A DNA stretch of 34,065 nucleotides, from positions 1 through 34,065 of the forward strand of contig JAJZZQ010000061.1 in assembly GCA_021797525.1 (NCBI GenBank). Direction: 5' to 3'. Within the stretch, counting starts at the first letter, position 1, and each line of letters opens with the position of its first letter. A program made the translations under genes and the position numbers. Positions 8,114-16,072 of this stretch are shown piece by piece. The notes under the pieces were generated by a model, which was not told where the DNA came from, did not search any database, and saw only the letters and a list, made by a program, of their open reading frames with translations. The DNA comes from Thermoplasmata archaeon. GTDB taxonomy: Archaea > Thermoplasmatota > Thermoplasmata > Thermoplasmatales > Thermoplasmataceae.

Positions 8114-9220
8114 TTGAATCTTTACGAATACATGGGTAAAGACATATTCAGGAAGAATGGACTTCCTGTACCAGAAGGATATGTCGTGGAAAAACAGTCA
8201 GATCTTAAGGAATACCGCAAACCGGTTGTTGTCAAATCCCAGATCCTCCTGGGCGGAAGGGGAAAGTCAGGAGGAATAAAATTTGCAAAAAGCGGAGAGG
8301 AGCTGAAGGCCGCAGTCAATGATCTTATAGGCTCAAAGGTAAGGGGACTTGCAGTTACAAAGGTTCTCGTCGAAGAGATGCTGAATATCCAGCACGAATA
8401 TTATGTGAGCATAACACTCAGCAGAGAACACAGGGCTCCTATTCTTATCGCAAGTGCATCCGGTGGAGTTGAAATTGAATCAGTTCCACAGAAAGAGATT
8501 TTCACACGTGTGATTGATCCATTGATTGGGTATTCCGATTACATTGGCAGGGAAGCTTCAAAATTCATGAACCTGAGACCTGAGATAGCTTCACAGTTCA
8601 GGGCAATCCTGAAGTCCCTTTACAGGACATTCATAGAAGAGGACTGCGAACTTGTGGAAATCAACCCTCTGGTGGAGACTAAAGAGGGGAATCTCATAGC
8701 TGCCGATGCCAAGGTAATAATAGACAATGATTCCCTTTACAGGCACAAGGAGTTCAGCATCACGGACCCAGAGAAGACACCACTGGAACTTGAGGCACAG
8801 GCTAAAGGCTACTCCTTTATCGAACTTGACGGTAAAATCGGTGTCATTGCAAATGGAGCTGGCCTGACGATGGCCACACTTGACGCCTTGACGCTTCATA
8901 ACGGAAAACCAAGGAATTTTCTCGATCTTGGTGGAACGGACAATGTCGAGATAGTCGCCAATGCTTTTGATCTAGTTCTCAAGGCAGATCCGAAAGCCAT
9001 ACTCATCAACATATTTGGTGGCGTCACAAAGGCCGATACTGTTGCAAAGGGTATTGTGGAGGCGAAGAAGAGATTCAATATTTCAAAGCCTATAGTTGTC
9101 AGGCTCAGCGGTTTCAATGAGGACGAAGGCAGAAAGATCCTCAGCGAGAATAAGATAGAAACTTATCCAACCATGATGGAAGCGGTTGAGAGGGTAGTAA
9201 AAGTTGCAGGTGGTGCATAA
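8114..9220 (+). CDS. sucC: Succinyl-CoA synthetase (ADP/GDP-forming) beta subunit
   Basis: This is the ATP-grasp beta subunit of succinate-CoA ligase, the substrate-level phosphorylation step of the citric acid cycle. I chose the TTG at 8114 because AGGTGA ends 4 bases before it and the resulting N-terminus, MNLYEYMGKDIF, matches the family start (MNLHEY-type). An upstream TTG at 8090 would add eight unconserved residues. The protein is 368 residues. Visible signatures are GGRGKSGGIK in the ATP-grasp lid, VEINPLVET with the metal-binding Asn, and LDLGGTDN followed by NIFGGVTKAD in the C-terminal ligase domain. The stop overlaps sucD by one base (TAATG), as expected for a tightly coupled heteromer. 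Confidence 0.95.
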   Translation: MNLYEYMGKDIFRKNGLPVPEGYVVEKQSDLKEYRKPVVVKSQILLGGRGKSGGIKFAKSGEELKAAVNDLIGSKVRGLAVTKVLVEEMLNIQHEYYVSITLSREHRAPILIASASGGVEIESVPQKEIFTRVIDPLIGYSDYIGREASKFMNLRPEIASQFRAILKSLYRTFIEEDCELVEINPLVETKEGNLIAADAKVIIDNDSLYRHKEFSITDPEKTPLELEAQAKGYSFIELDGKIGVIANGAGLTMATLDALTLHNGKPRNFLDLGGTDNVEIVANAFDLVLKADPKAILINIFGGVTKADTVAKGIVEAKKRFNISKPIVVRLSGFNEDEGRKILSENKIETYPTMMEAVERVVKVAGGA

Positions 9221-10077
9221 TGGGAGTACTTGTTGACAGGAATACTAAGGTGATAGTACAGGGAATAACAGGACATCAGGGCTCATTTCATGCCGGACAG
9301 ATGATGAAGTTCGGTACAAAGGTAGTTGCAGGGATATCTCCAGGAAAGAGCGGGACAAAGTTTCAGGACACAGTTCCCATAGTTGATTCAGTGGCTGATG
9401 CAATGAGTTTCTCACCGGATGCCACTATGATTTCAGTTCCAGCACCATTTGTTAAGGATGCTGCCTTTGAAGCAATAGATCAGAAAATCAAGCTGATCTA
9501 CATCCTGACCGAACACGTCCCGTTCCATGACTCAATGGAACTGATCAGCGAGGCCAGGAACAGAGGCCTTACAGTTATAGGCCCAAATGGCCCCGGAATA
9601 ACTGTACCTTTTGAGTGCAAGATAGGCATTATGCCAAACCAGATATTCAAGGAGGGAGATGTGGCTGTTGCTTCAAGGAGCGGCACCCTTACTTACGAGA
9701 TAGTGGAATCCCTTACTAGAAACGGAATGGGCCAGAGTGCAGTTATCGGACTTGGAGGAGATCCAGTAGTGGGTATGAACTACATTGATGTTCTGAAACT
9801 CTATGAGGCAGATCCAAAAACAAAGAAGATTGTCCTTGTTGGAGAAATAGGCGGCAATAATGAGGAGCTTGCAGCAAGATATATCAAGGAACACATAACA
9901 AAGAAAGTTGTTGCGTATATCACTGGAAGAAGTGCCCCGCCAGGAAAAAGAATGGGACATGCGGGGGCAATCATAGAGAAAGGCGTAGGAACTGCGGAAT
10001 CTAAGATAAAGGCATTCAATGAGGCGGGTGTTAGAGTTGCCGACTATCCCACTGATGTCCCTGGTCTTCTGAAGTGA
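9220..10077 (+). CDS. sucD: Succinyl-CoA synthetase alpha subunit
   Basis: This 285-residue alpha subunit carries the CoA-binding Rossmann domain, with GITGHQGSFH at 15-24 and VVAGISPGKSG at 35-45. The catalytic phosphohistidine is His247 in RMGHAGAI. GPNGPGI at 121-127 and SRSGTLTYE at 152-160 are also typical. With SucC it interconverts succinyl-CoA and succinate plus CoA while making ATP or GTP. The ATG overlaps the sucC stop by one base. The downstream ornithine carbamoyltransferase begins 5 bases after its stop, so sucCD-argF probably forms one transcript. Confidence 0.96.
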   Translation: MGVLVDRNTKVIVQGITGHQGSFHAGQMMKFGTKVVAGISPGKSGTKFQDTVPIVDSVADAMSFSPDATMISVPAPFVKDAAFEAIDQKIKLIYILTEHVPFHDSMELISEARNRGLTVIGPNGPGITVPFECKIGIMPNQIFKEGDVAVASRSGTLTYEIVESLTRNGMGQSAVIGLGGDPVVGMNYIDVLKLYEADPKTKKIVLVGEIGGNNEELAARYIKEHITKKVVAYITGRSAPPGKRMGHAGAIIEKGVGTAESKIKAFNEAGVRVADYPTDVPGLLK

Positions 10078-10082
10078 TCTGC

Positions 10083-10994
10083 ATGAAGAGGGATATTCTC
10101 TCCGTAACAGACATGTCCTCAGATTTCGAGGACATAATTGATCTATCCATAAGAATGAAGAAGCAGAGATACACAGTTTTCCCGGAGATGCGTAACAGAA
10201 TGCTCGGGATGATTTTTGAAAAACCGAGCACACGAACAAGGATTTCACTGCAGACAGCCATGGAGCAGATGGGTGGCCATGCCATATACCTGAATCCCAA
10301 TGACATGCAGATTGGCCGTGGGGAGACAATTGAAGACACAGGAAGGGTCCTATCAGGTTTTCTTGACATAATATCCTACAGGGCATTCAGCCATGAGAGT
10401 GTGGCATCCCTGGCAAAAAATGCAAAGGTCCCTGTTATAAACGCTCTCGATGACAGGGAACATCCTGTACAGATGCTTGCTGATTTCATGACAGTAAAAG
10501 AGATCTTCGGGCGAACTGGCGGCCTCAAGATAACATATGTTGGTGACGGGAATAACGTTGCCAACTCCCTGGCCCTTTCATGTGCAATAAGCGGTTCAGA
10601 TTTCACTATCGGATGCCCGGAAGGGCATGAACCTGACAGTAAGATATGGCAGAAGGCACAGGAAATTGGAAAGTCAACAAAGGCCAGGCTGGAAATAGAA
10701 CATGACCCGGCCAAGGCGGTCGATGGTGCAAACGTTGTCTACACCGACGTGTGGGTATCAATGGGGGAGGAAAAGGAGAGGGAGGCAAAGGAAAAACTCT
10801 TCTCCAGATATCAGGTGAATGAATCCATTATGGAACATGCTGACAGAAATCATATATTCCTGCACTGTCTGCCTGCCCACAGGGGCCTGGAGGTTTCTGC
10901 AGGTGTAATTGACGGCATACATGGCGCGGTATTTCAGGAGGCTGAGAACCGGCTCCACACATCTAAGGCACTCATATTCACCCTGCTATCTTGA
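10083..10994 (+). CDS. argF: Ornithine carbamoyltransferase
   Basis: This 303-residue transcarbamylase makes citrulline from ornithine and carbamoyl phosphate in arginine synthesis. The carbamoyl-phosphate site PSTRTR lies at 48-53. HPVQ is at 127-130, GDGNNVANS at 154-162, the ornithine-specific SMG loop at 226-228 and HCLPAHRG at 261-268. The SMG motif and HCLPA separate it from aspartate carbamoyltransferase. I prefer the ATG at 10083; a GTG at 10074 would overlap the sucD stop and add three residues. Residue 129 of the HPxQ motif is Val, within normal family variation. A T-rich stretch after the gene (around 11020) may terminate the sucCD-argF transcript. Confidence 0.95.
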   Translation: MKRDILSVTDMSSDFEDIIDLSIRMKKQRYTVFPEMRNRMLGMIFEKPSTRTRISLQTAMEQMGGHAIYLNPNDMQIGRGETIEDTGRVLSGFLDIISYRAFSHESVASLAKNAKVPVINALDDREHPVQMLADFMTVKEIFGRTGGLKITYVGDGNNVANSLALSCAISGSDFTIGCPEGHEPDSKIWQKAQEIGKSTKARLEIEHDPAKAVDGANVVYTDVWVSMGEEKEREAKEKLFSRYQVNESIMEHADRNHIFLHCLPAHRGLEVSAGVIDGIHGAVFQEAENRLHTSKALIFTLLS

Positions 10995-11079
10995 TGTCAT
11001 GGTTGTGCCAAAAAACTCACTCTTTTTATCAAATTTATTCATTTATCATTTCGCTAATGGGGAATTATTTCCGGCAAGA

Positions 11080-11092
11080 AAATTTTAAGTGC
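11080..11092 (+). promoter_or_regulatory. TATA-like box for the 108-aa protein/methyltransferase pair
   Basis: AATTTTAAGTG lies about 25-30 bases before the ATG at 11113, consistent with a leaderless or near-leaderless transcript. Confidence 0.45.
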
Positions 11093-11112
11093 AATAACAT
11101 AATGACACCCCA

Positions 11113-11439
11113 ATGTCAAAATCCTCTGTGAGGAAAAATGGTCGCATTAATATTAACAGGGTCATAGAGGAACAGAGGAACCATTCAAACCTTAGAGAAC
11201 TGCCTTCTGTCCTTGTCCCTGTATGGCAGATAAAGATCAGGGAGAGATTTGGAATTTCTGTTGACAGGGAAATTGCTGAATACATTGTTCTGGCTGCTCA
11301 CGAGAGAGGAACCTGGAGGAGGCAGAGGGCAATAAGGAAAATTGAGAAAATTTTCCAGAAAAGGGGAGACTCCATTGAGGAATCAGCAAGAAAGGCCAGA
11401 CAGGTTGTGGATCTGGCAGTCGGCACCCCAGAACAGTAA
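11113..11439 (+). CDS. Conserved-looking hypothetical basic protein upstream of METTL5-like gene
   Basis: This is a 108-residue, basic, mostly helical soluble protein. I do not recognise the family. The first 20 residues are Lys/Arg/Asn-rich. PVWQIKIRERFGISVDREI at about 37-55 resembles a compact helical domain, and a strongly basic helix follows (RGTWRRQRAIRKIEKIFQKR, near 65-84). Such basic helices often contact RNA, but that is inference. The stop codon abuts the next start (TAAATG), so the protein is translationally coupled to a probable rRNA methyltransferase and may be its cofactor. Confidence 0.75.
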   Translation: MSKSSVRKNGRININRVIEEQRNHSNLRELPSVLVPVWQIKIRERFGISVDREIAEYIVLAAHERGTWRRQRAIRKIEKIFQKRGDSIEESARKARQVVDLAVGTPEQ

Positions 11440-12042
11440 ATGCCACTGCTGAATCAGAAAAATCTTGAAATTGCACTTCAGAAACTAAAAGTACAGAAAA
11501 CTTTTTCAAATAACCTTGAGCAGTATCCTACAGATGCCCATACTGCTTCTGCTGTCCTGAACCTTGCATTCATGGATGGAAACATAAAAGGAAAAACAAT
11601 TGCCGATTTTGGGGCGGGTAATGGAATATTTTCTGTAGGATGTGCCCTACTGGGTGCCAAAAAGGTGTATTCAGTGGAAGTGGATCCATCTTTGGTTGAG
11701 ACACTCAGGGAGAACACATTATCATTGCAGGTTGATGCAATCAATGCCGACATCAATGATTTTCATGAAAAGGTGGACACCATCATAATGAATCCTCCTT
11801 TTGGTTCGGTAAAAAAAGGAGCGGATTTCCCTTTCATGGATAAGGCAGTGCAGTTATCTAACTACATATATGCAATTCATAACAGAAGATCCAGAGCATT
11901 TGTGGAGAGCTTTTACAGATCCGGGGGAGAAATATTCCGTATTTCAGATATTATGATCCGAGTCCCGAGAATTTATCAGCACCACAGGCACGATTTTGAA
12001 GCAATTGAATCTACTCTATTCTGCGTTAAGGTCGTAAGATGA
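11440..12042 (+). CDS. METTL5-type RNA (rRNA m6A) methyltransferase
   Basis: This 200-residue class I SAM-dependent methyltransferase has the family opener LEQYPTDAHTAS at 26-37. Motif I is DFGAGNGIFS at 56-65, an acidic ribose-binding strand EVDPS lies near 80-84, and the amino-methylase signature NPPFG is at 118-122. The NPPF motif indicates methylation of an exocyclic amine. The closest known eukaryotic relative is METTL5, which methylates adenosine in 18S rRNA, so the small-subunit rRNA is the likely substrate (inference). It starts directly after the stop of the basic 108-residue protein. tRNA-His follows. Confidence 0.88.
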   Translation: MPLLNQKNLEIALQKLKVQKTFSNNLEQYPTDAHTASAVLNLAFMDGNIKGKTIADFGAGNGIFSVGCALLGAKKVYSVEVDPSLVETLRENTLSLQVDAINADINDFHEKVDTIIMNPPFGSVKKGADFPFMDKAVQLSNYIYAIHNRRSRAFVESFYRSGGEIFRISDIMIRVPRIYQHHRHDFEAIESTLFCVKVVR

Positions 12043-12116
12043 TTCTAAAAAGAGACTTATTTCACCGTGTGATAGCAGGAAAATAATAATTAAGCCATAA
12101 GTTATAAGGTTCGGAT

Positions 12117-12189
12117 GGCCGGGGTGGGGTAGTGGGCATCCTTGGGGACTGTGGATCCCCGGACCCGGGTTCAATTCCCGGTCCCGGCC
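12117..12189 (+). tRNA. tRNA-His (anticodon GTG) with encoded G-1
   Basis: The cloverleaf has acceptor GCCGGGG (12118-12124) paired with TCCCGGC (12182-12188), anticodon stem GGGGA with TCCCC, and loop CTGTGGA giving GTG at 34-36. The T arm is CCGGG-TTCAATT-CCCGG. The extra G at 12117 pairs with the C73 discriminator at 12189, the identity element of histidine tRNA. G-1 is therefore genome-encoded and needs no Thg1-type addition. No intron and no encoded CCA. Confidence 0.95.
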
Positions 12190-12301
12190 CTCGTCTCAAT
12201 ACGATTATACCGTTGCTGTCTCTTTGCATTCCCAGGTGACATTTTTATCAATGCAGGAGTTTTGTGTTTTTTGCCCCAGTGTTAACTTAATGCATTATTT
12301 T

Positions 12302-12332
12302 CTAATCTTTAAAAATTTTTGACCTCTTCAAC
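12302..12332 (+). repeat. Probable left terminal inverted repeat of the ISL3 element
   Basis: The outer part reads CTAATCTTTAAAAATTTT followed by a GACCTCTTCAAC segment. The reverse complement of 13570-13599 gives CTAAGTTTAAAAATTTT and GGTCTCTTTAAC. The A/T core is self-complementary and therefore weak evidence alone. The shared CTCTT and AAC outside it support a true pair. Confidence 0.5.
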
Positions 12333-12373
12333 TCTTTGTGGATAGTCCATAAATCCCCACTCATTTACATTTT

Positions 12374-13574
12374 GTGAAATCTGAGGAACTTTTCATGCTG
12401 ATTCAAGGTTTTGATGTTCCATTGATCATTAAGGAAATAAGTTCGCTCACCAGGGAAAGAGCGAGAATATGTTCAAGGGATTTCCCAAGGGGTTCAAAAT
12501 CCCAAGGCCCTGTACGTGGCACACTCCATGGTATTCATGCGATTTGGGAATGCACAATAAGGCATCTCAACAAATTCACCTACCACGCATATGTGCATGC
12601 AATGGAACCCGGGAGAAAAGGAAATGAGTATGGAATGAAACCTGCTGATAACTAGGTTCAGGAAAAGGATCAGGCTTCCCACTATATTCTGAGGCAATGG
12701 CTGCTGAGATGCGAAGGGAGATACCTGTATCTGCTGTTTACAGAATAGCAGGAATCAATGATGATTCAGTTTGGAGAATCCTCAGACACTATGTGGATGA
12801 GACAAGGAAGGATCAGAACCTCTTCCATCTCAATATACTGGGAATTGATGAATTCTCTGTTGAGAAGCACCATATGTATGTATATTGTTATACGACATCG
12901 TAAATAGTAGTGTCATACACATAGCAGAGGTCAAGAAATCAGATAAGTTTAGGAAATTCATATCATGAAGCATCCATTGTTTGATCCATCGAAAATAGAT
13001 CATATAACCATGAATATATACAAATCACACATATCTGGAGTAAAGGAACATTTTCAGCATCTGAGACAGCCTTTATTCACTTTCATGTCTTAAAGATGAT
13101 GAATGCTATCCTTGACAGAATAAGAATGAGGGAAGCAAGGGTAAATGCAATCCAATGACATACACGATATTACTGGCTGAAGAATTCAATAAATCTCTCT
13201 GAAAAGGAAAGGGATCACTTCATGTCTTTCAAAACCATTGATCTGCAGACATCACATGCCTATCATTTCAAGATTCCGCTTCAAAGATTACAGACCTTAA
13301 TTTTGACTTTTCTTTGGAATATTTGAGGAAATAGATATCATGGGCATCCAGGTCACGGATGCCCGATATAATCAGGCTTGGAAAGACCATGAAGATACAT
13401 CTCAATGGCATTTTTGAGGCCAAAACATCTAAAATAAATTCAGCTGTTGTGTAAGGCCTGAACAGTAAGATCAGAACAGTATTAAAGCCTTCCTATGGGT
13501 TCAAGGCCCAGAAATACAGGTACACGATAATCTATCTGGTTGCAGGAGGATTGAAGTTGCCCCCAGATGGTTAA
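12374..13574 (+). pseudogene. ISL3-family transposase pseudogene (frameshifts, lost zinc finger)
   Basis: Pieces of one transposase occur in order across several frames. The N-terminus starts with GTG at 12374 (MKSEELFMLIQGFDVP). Its zinc-finger region has decayed (GPVRGTLHGIH where CPVCG is expected). A frame change leads to EMRREIPVSAVYRIAG and the first DDE Asp in LGIDEFSVEKHHMYV (12838-12880). Further segments in shifted frames are YDIVNSSVIHIAEVKKSD, MNIYKSHISGVKEHF, FHFHVLKMMNAILDRIRMRE and the C-terminal LKPSYGFKAQKYRYTIIYL near 13485-13540. At least four frame changes and several stops make it inactive. Confidence 0.85.
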
Positions 13575-13599
13575 AGAGACCTAAAATTTTTAAACTTAG
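13570..13599 (-). repeat. Probable right terminal inverted repeat of the ISL3 element
   Basis: This is the reverse-complement partner of 12302-12332, with one gap and a few mismatches. Its A/T core (TTTTTAAAC) lies about 28 bases before the ATG at 13620 and could act as the TATA box of that gene. Confidence 0.5.
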
Positions 13600-13619
13600 T
13601 GTACATTTTTGCCGAAAGT

Positions 13620-14507
13620 ATGTTCGAGAGAATGAGATCAGGCTGGAGACTTGCCAGAAGCGTTAGAAAAAGTGTTTCACGTGATAAGGGGATCTATACA
13701 TATCCAATAATCTCAGGTTTAATTTCAGTGATTGTATTTGTATCCACGATCATAGCTCTCTTTATCTCAGTTCCGTCTGGCAGTCCTTATCTCTATCCGA
13801 TATACTTCGTAGGTCTTTTCATCGCATACGTAGTGGTATGGTTCCTATCTACACTTGTGGTACTTTCCATGCTTATTTCCTACAGGGCATTCAACAGTGG
13901 TTCACCTGTTTCAATTCGTGCTGGATTCGGGGAGGCTTGGAAATACAGAAAAGTTGCCTTTGAATGGGGTTTGTTTTATGGAGTATTGATGATGATACTC
14001 AGAATAATAGAATCCAGGATAAGAGGTATTGGCGGACTTATATTCGGAATGATGGGCGCTTTCATAATTTCAGCTGCCACGTTCTTTGCTGTCCCCGCAA
14101 TTCTCGACTATAAATCCGGGCCAATTAAGGCAGTTGAGCAGAGTGTTTCAGTGATCCGAAGAAATTTCGGGCAGACTTTTGGGGGAGTTGCATACGTTGA
14201 CCTATACACGCTCATTTTCACACTCTCAGGTGTTGGGCTTTTCATACTTGGTATAGTTATACTGGGCTCTTCCCTCGGCCTAATAGCTCCACTTGTCCTG
14301 ATTGCCGCTGGGGTCATACTACTGATAGTAGGTCTCATTCTGAATTTCACTTACATGAATATACTCAAGCTAGTGCTTTTCGACTATGCCAATGGAAAAG
14401 GTCTTCCAGAGGGTTTTAACGAGCAGGAGATAAATGCAGCGATAAAACGCAGAGGCTCAGGCGGAATGGCTTTCAGGAATTTACTTGGAAACAATGGACA
14501 AATCTGA
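13620..14507 (+). CDS. DUF6159-family multipass membrane protein
   Basis: This 295-residue integral membrane protein begins with a short amphipathic opener (MFERMRSGWRLARSVRKSV) that resembles the start of DUF6159 proteins. About six hydrophobic segments follow, near residues 30-55, 60-90, 120-140, 145-170, 200-230 and 230-255. A soluble KGLPEGFNEQEINAAIKRR tail comes last. The function of this family is unknown. I chose the ATG at 13620; a GTG at 13599 would add seven residues but lies inside the IS right end. A TATA-like box 28 bases before 13620 supports a leaderless start. It is convergent with the LSm gene. Confidence 0.8.
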   Translation: MFERMRSGWRLARSVRKSVSRDKGIYTYPIISGLISVIVFVSTIIALFISVPSGSPYLYPIYFVGLFIAYVVVWFLSTLVVLSMLISYRAFNSGSPVSIRAGFGEAWKYRKVAFEWGLFYGVLMMILRIIESRIRGIGGLIFGMMGAFIISAATFFAVPAILDYKSGPIKAVEQSVSVIRRNFGQTFGGVAYVDLYTLIFTLSGVGLFILGIVILGSSLGLIAPLVLIAAGVILLIVGLILNFTYMNILKLVLFDYANGKGLPEGFNEQEINAAIKRRGSGGMAFRNLLGNNGQI

Positions 14508-14656
14508 GAAACATTGAATCATAAAATTTATAATACCAAATTTTTAAATGAGATCCATTACCATTAAATTGGCACATTCAAGGATTCTTCATTAATAAAA
14601 AATACTGGGTGTGTTGTTATGGAACGGAATAAAAATGAAAAATATGGGTGAATGAA

Positions 14657-14872
14657 TTAGACAGGGACGATTCTCACTACGTTGCTTCCCCTTATTATTA
14701 CTGTACCAAGCTTTCTGTTAAGGGATTCTGAGCTTTCCTCAACATTGTCAAGAACCATGTTCATGTACTCGTCAAAACCGGAAAGCACACCCTGGAGGGT
14801 CCTGTTATCCTTAAGCAGCAATGCAACCTTCTTGTTTAGATTCTCTTCAAGCATTTTCATAGGCATTATCAT
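14657..14872 (-). CDS. LSm (Sm-like) RNA-binding protein
   Basis: This 71-residue Sm-fold protein probably forms a ring that binds U-rich RNA. The Sm1 motif covers about residues 13-45 (LLLKDNRTLQGVLSGFDEYMNMVLDN, with the RNA-contacting D-x-Y-M-N). The Sm2 motif GTVIIRGSNVVRI lies at 56-68. AGGTGA at 14879-14884 ends 6 bases before the ATG at 14872 and overlaps the stop of the preceding 55-residue ORF, so its expression is tied to that gene and to csl4. Confidence 0.93.
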   Translation of the reverse strand: MIMPMKMLEENLNKKVALLLKDNRTLQGVLSGFDEYMNMVLDNVEESSESLNRKLGTVIIRGSNVVRIVPV

Positions 14873-14882
14873 ACATTTTCAC

Positions 14883-15050
14883 CTAGTTGTATTCGTCCTC
14901 ATCCATGCCTTCCTCCCTGCTCATAATGACCTGAATTAGACCTTTCAGTACTTCTTTCACATCATCCAGCTCCTTCCTCATGGAGGTCAGCTCATTGGAA
15001 AGCCTTTCTACGTCTTTAATCTTCCCACCAACATTATCTTTCATTGTCAT
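14883..15050 (-). CDS. Small coiled-coil protein between csl4 and LSm
   Basis: This 55-residue ORF starts MTMKDNVGGKIKDVERLSNE and ends EEGMDEDEYN. Residues 8-43 form an uninterrupted amphipathic helix with heptad spacing, so a short coiled coil is likely. The C-terminus is acidic. Its ATG overlaps the csl4 stop as ATGA, and its stop codon lies inside the Shine-Dalgarno of the LSm gene. This coupling on both sides argues that it is real and expressed. The family is unknown to me. A role with the exosome or LSm ring is inference from context. Confidence 0.7.
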   Translation of the reverse strand: MTMKDNVGGKIKDVERLSNELTSMRKELDDVKEVLKGLIQVIMSREEGMDEDEYN

Positions 15051-15625
15051 TCCTCTTCAAAATTTATGTTCCCATAATCAGGCGCGACTTTCCTCATTTC
15101 TGATCTTTCGCAGTTTTCACAGTAAAGTGTTCCGTTTTTAAGCTCAAGTATGGTTCTGCACCTGTAGCATGTAGTTCTTAGGACTCCTAGATTCTCTCCG
15201 AATATTCCAAGCTCAATGCCTCTGCTCCCTGTCCTAAGCACTCTTACTCTTATAATGTCCCCTATTCTAAGGACAAGGGGAGGACCTCTGGAAAATCTCC
15301 CTCCTAAACCCAGAGATGCTTCAGCATCGTAACTTACGAGCCCCATCTTTTTGTTATAAATTGCACCTATTCTTAGAGAAGCTCTTCTCTGGTCAACTTT
15401 AAGTACCCTGGCATACGCAATATCGTTTCTGTGTATTGTCTGCTTTTCTCTGTACGGCTTTACTGAAATGTTCAGTTCTTGATCATCGCGAATAATTTTC
15501 CCAAAGACGTTTGAAACAATTTCACCGTTTTCATCTGTAGAATTTCTACCAGGTATGTACTCCTCTGCAAGTGCTATCACATCACCGGGAAAAGCCTGCT
15601 CTTTTGGTATGCTCTCAACGTCCAT
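15047..15625 (-). CDS. csl4: Exosome RNA-binding subunit Csl4
   Basis: This 192-residue cap subunit of the archaeal RNA exosome binds substrate RNA on top of the Rrp41-Rrp42 ring. The N-terminal domain (about 1-55, PGDVIALAEEYIPG) is followed by an S1 domain (about 62-140, DIAYARVLKVDQRRASLRIG and GDIIRVRVL). A C-terminal zinc ribbon has Cys153, Cys156, Cys169 and Cys172. The length and order match archaeal Csl4. It is the first gene of a three-gene operon with the coiled-coil ORF and LSm, all RNA-linked. Confidence 0.95.
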   Translation of the reverse strand: MDVESIPKEQAFPGDVIALAEEYIPGRNSTDENGEIVSNVFGKIIRDDQELNISVKPYREKQTIHRNDIAYARVLKVDQRRASLRIGAIYNKKMGLVSYDAEASLGLGGRFSRGPPLVLRIGDIIRVRVLRTGSRGIELGIFGENLGVLRTTCYRCRTILELKNGTLYCENCERSEMRKVAPDYGNINFEEE

Positions 15626-16072
15626 CCAATTTCACTGATCCTTGTTTTGCTGTATGAATTAGCCAAGTGAACTAAGACTAATTAATCTTTCCAATACATT
15701 TCTGAATACTTTTCGCGCTTATCATTGGACTTAAGATATTAACAATAGCACAATTCACCAGGTATTCAGATTATTGGCTGTCTCAAATTTCATATATTGT
15801 CAACCAGATGTTGGATATTATTAACAGAATGAGAATACAGGTAAATGCCGTAAGTTGCAGACTGTGACATCCATAACGACCTTATATCAAAAGACATGGC
15901 GGATTTTGTAAAAAATTTCCACTTTTCTTTAGGGATTCTGCACATGATATTTCTAATACAAACTATTGCATATTCAATAAACAATTCTATGTCAGTTATC
16001 GACACAAATAAGTGAACCCGTATGTCCTTTTCCAAAACATTCTTAAATATCAGATAAAGATAAGAACAGATT
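15626..16072. other. 447-base intergenic region between csl4 and the DUF302 gene
   Basis: This A/T-rich divergent region contains an imperfect 16-base palindrome, AAGACTAATTAATCTT, at 15674-15689 on the csl4 side, which could hold its TATA box. Positions 15790-16050 hold a minus-strand open stretch that may be a transposase remnant. A TATA-like TTAAATATC near 16045-16053 lies about 25 bases before the DUF302 ATG. No RNA gene was recognised. Confidence 0.5.
15790..16050 (-). pseudogene. Possible C-terminal remnant of an IS4-type transposase
   Basis: A minus-strand open stretch of about 85 codons reads KDIRVHLFVSITDIELFIEY near its start. This resembles the IRxHLF(V/I)S segment near the end of IS4/IS1634-type DDE transposases. 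The upstream part of the same open frame lies antisense to the DUF302 gene and has no such likeness, so only the intergenic portion is proposed. There is no start codon, catalytic residue or terminal repeat. This is a weak call from memory of the family. Confidence 0.25.

Larger units (their letters stand above)
12302..13599 (+). mobile_element. Decayed ISL3-family insertion sequence
   Basis: A 1.3-kb block holds a broken ISL3-type transposase gene flanked by imperfect terminal inverted repeats (12302-12332 and 13570-13599). The size and single transposase are typical of ISL3 elements. It lies between tRNA-His and a DUF6159 gene. No convincing 8-bp target duplication was found at the edges, in keeping with an old insertion. 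The right end overlaps the presumed promoter of the next gene. Confidence 0.7.

Noticed and set aside
9673..10386. 237-codon minus-strand open frame
   Set aside because: It lies antisense to the well-identified sucD and argF genes, and its translation is Cys/Ser/Leu-rich with no motif. It is a shadow frame.
12190..12301. Attachment site of an integrated element at tRNA-His
   Set aside because: No partial repeat of the tRNA 3' end and no integrase were found downstream. The nearby ISL3 element transposes without tRNA attachment sites.
14508..14656. Small RNA or gene between the DUF6159 and LSm genes
   Set aside because: It is an A/T-rich convergent spacer with only a 10-codon frame. It is probably just the two termination regions.
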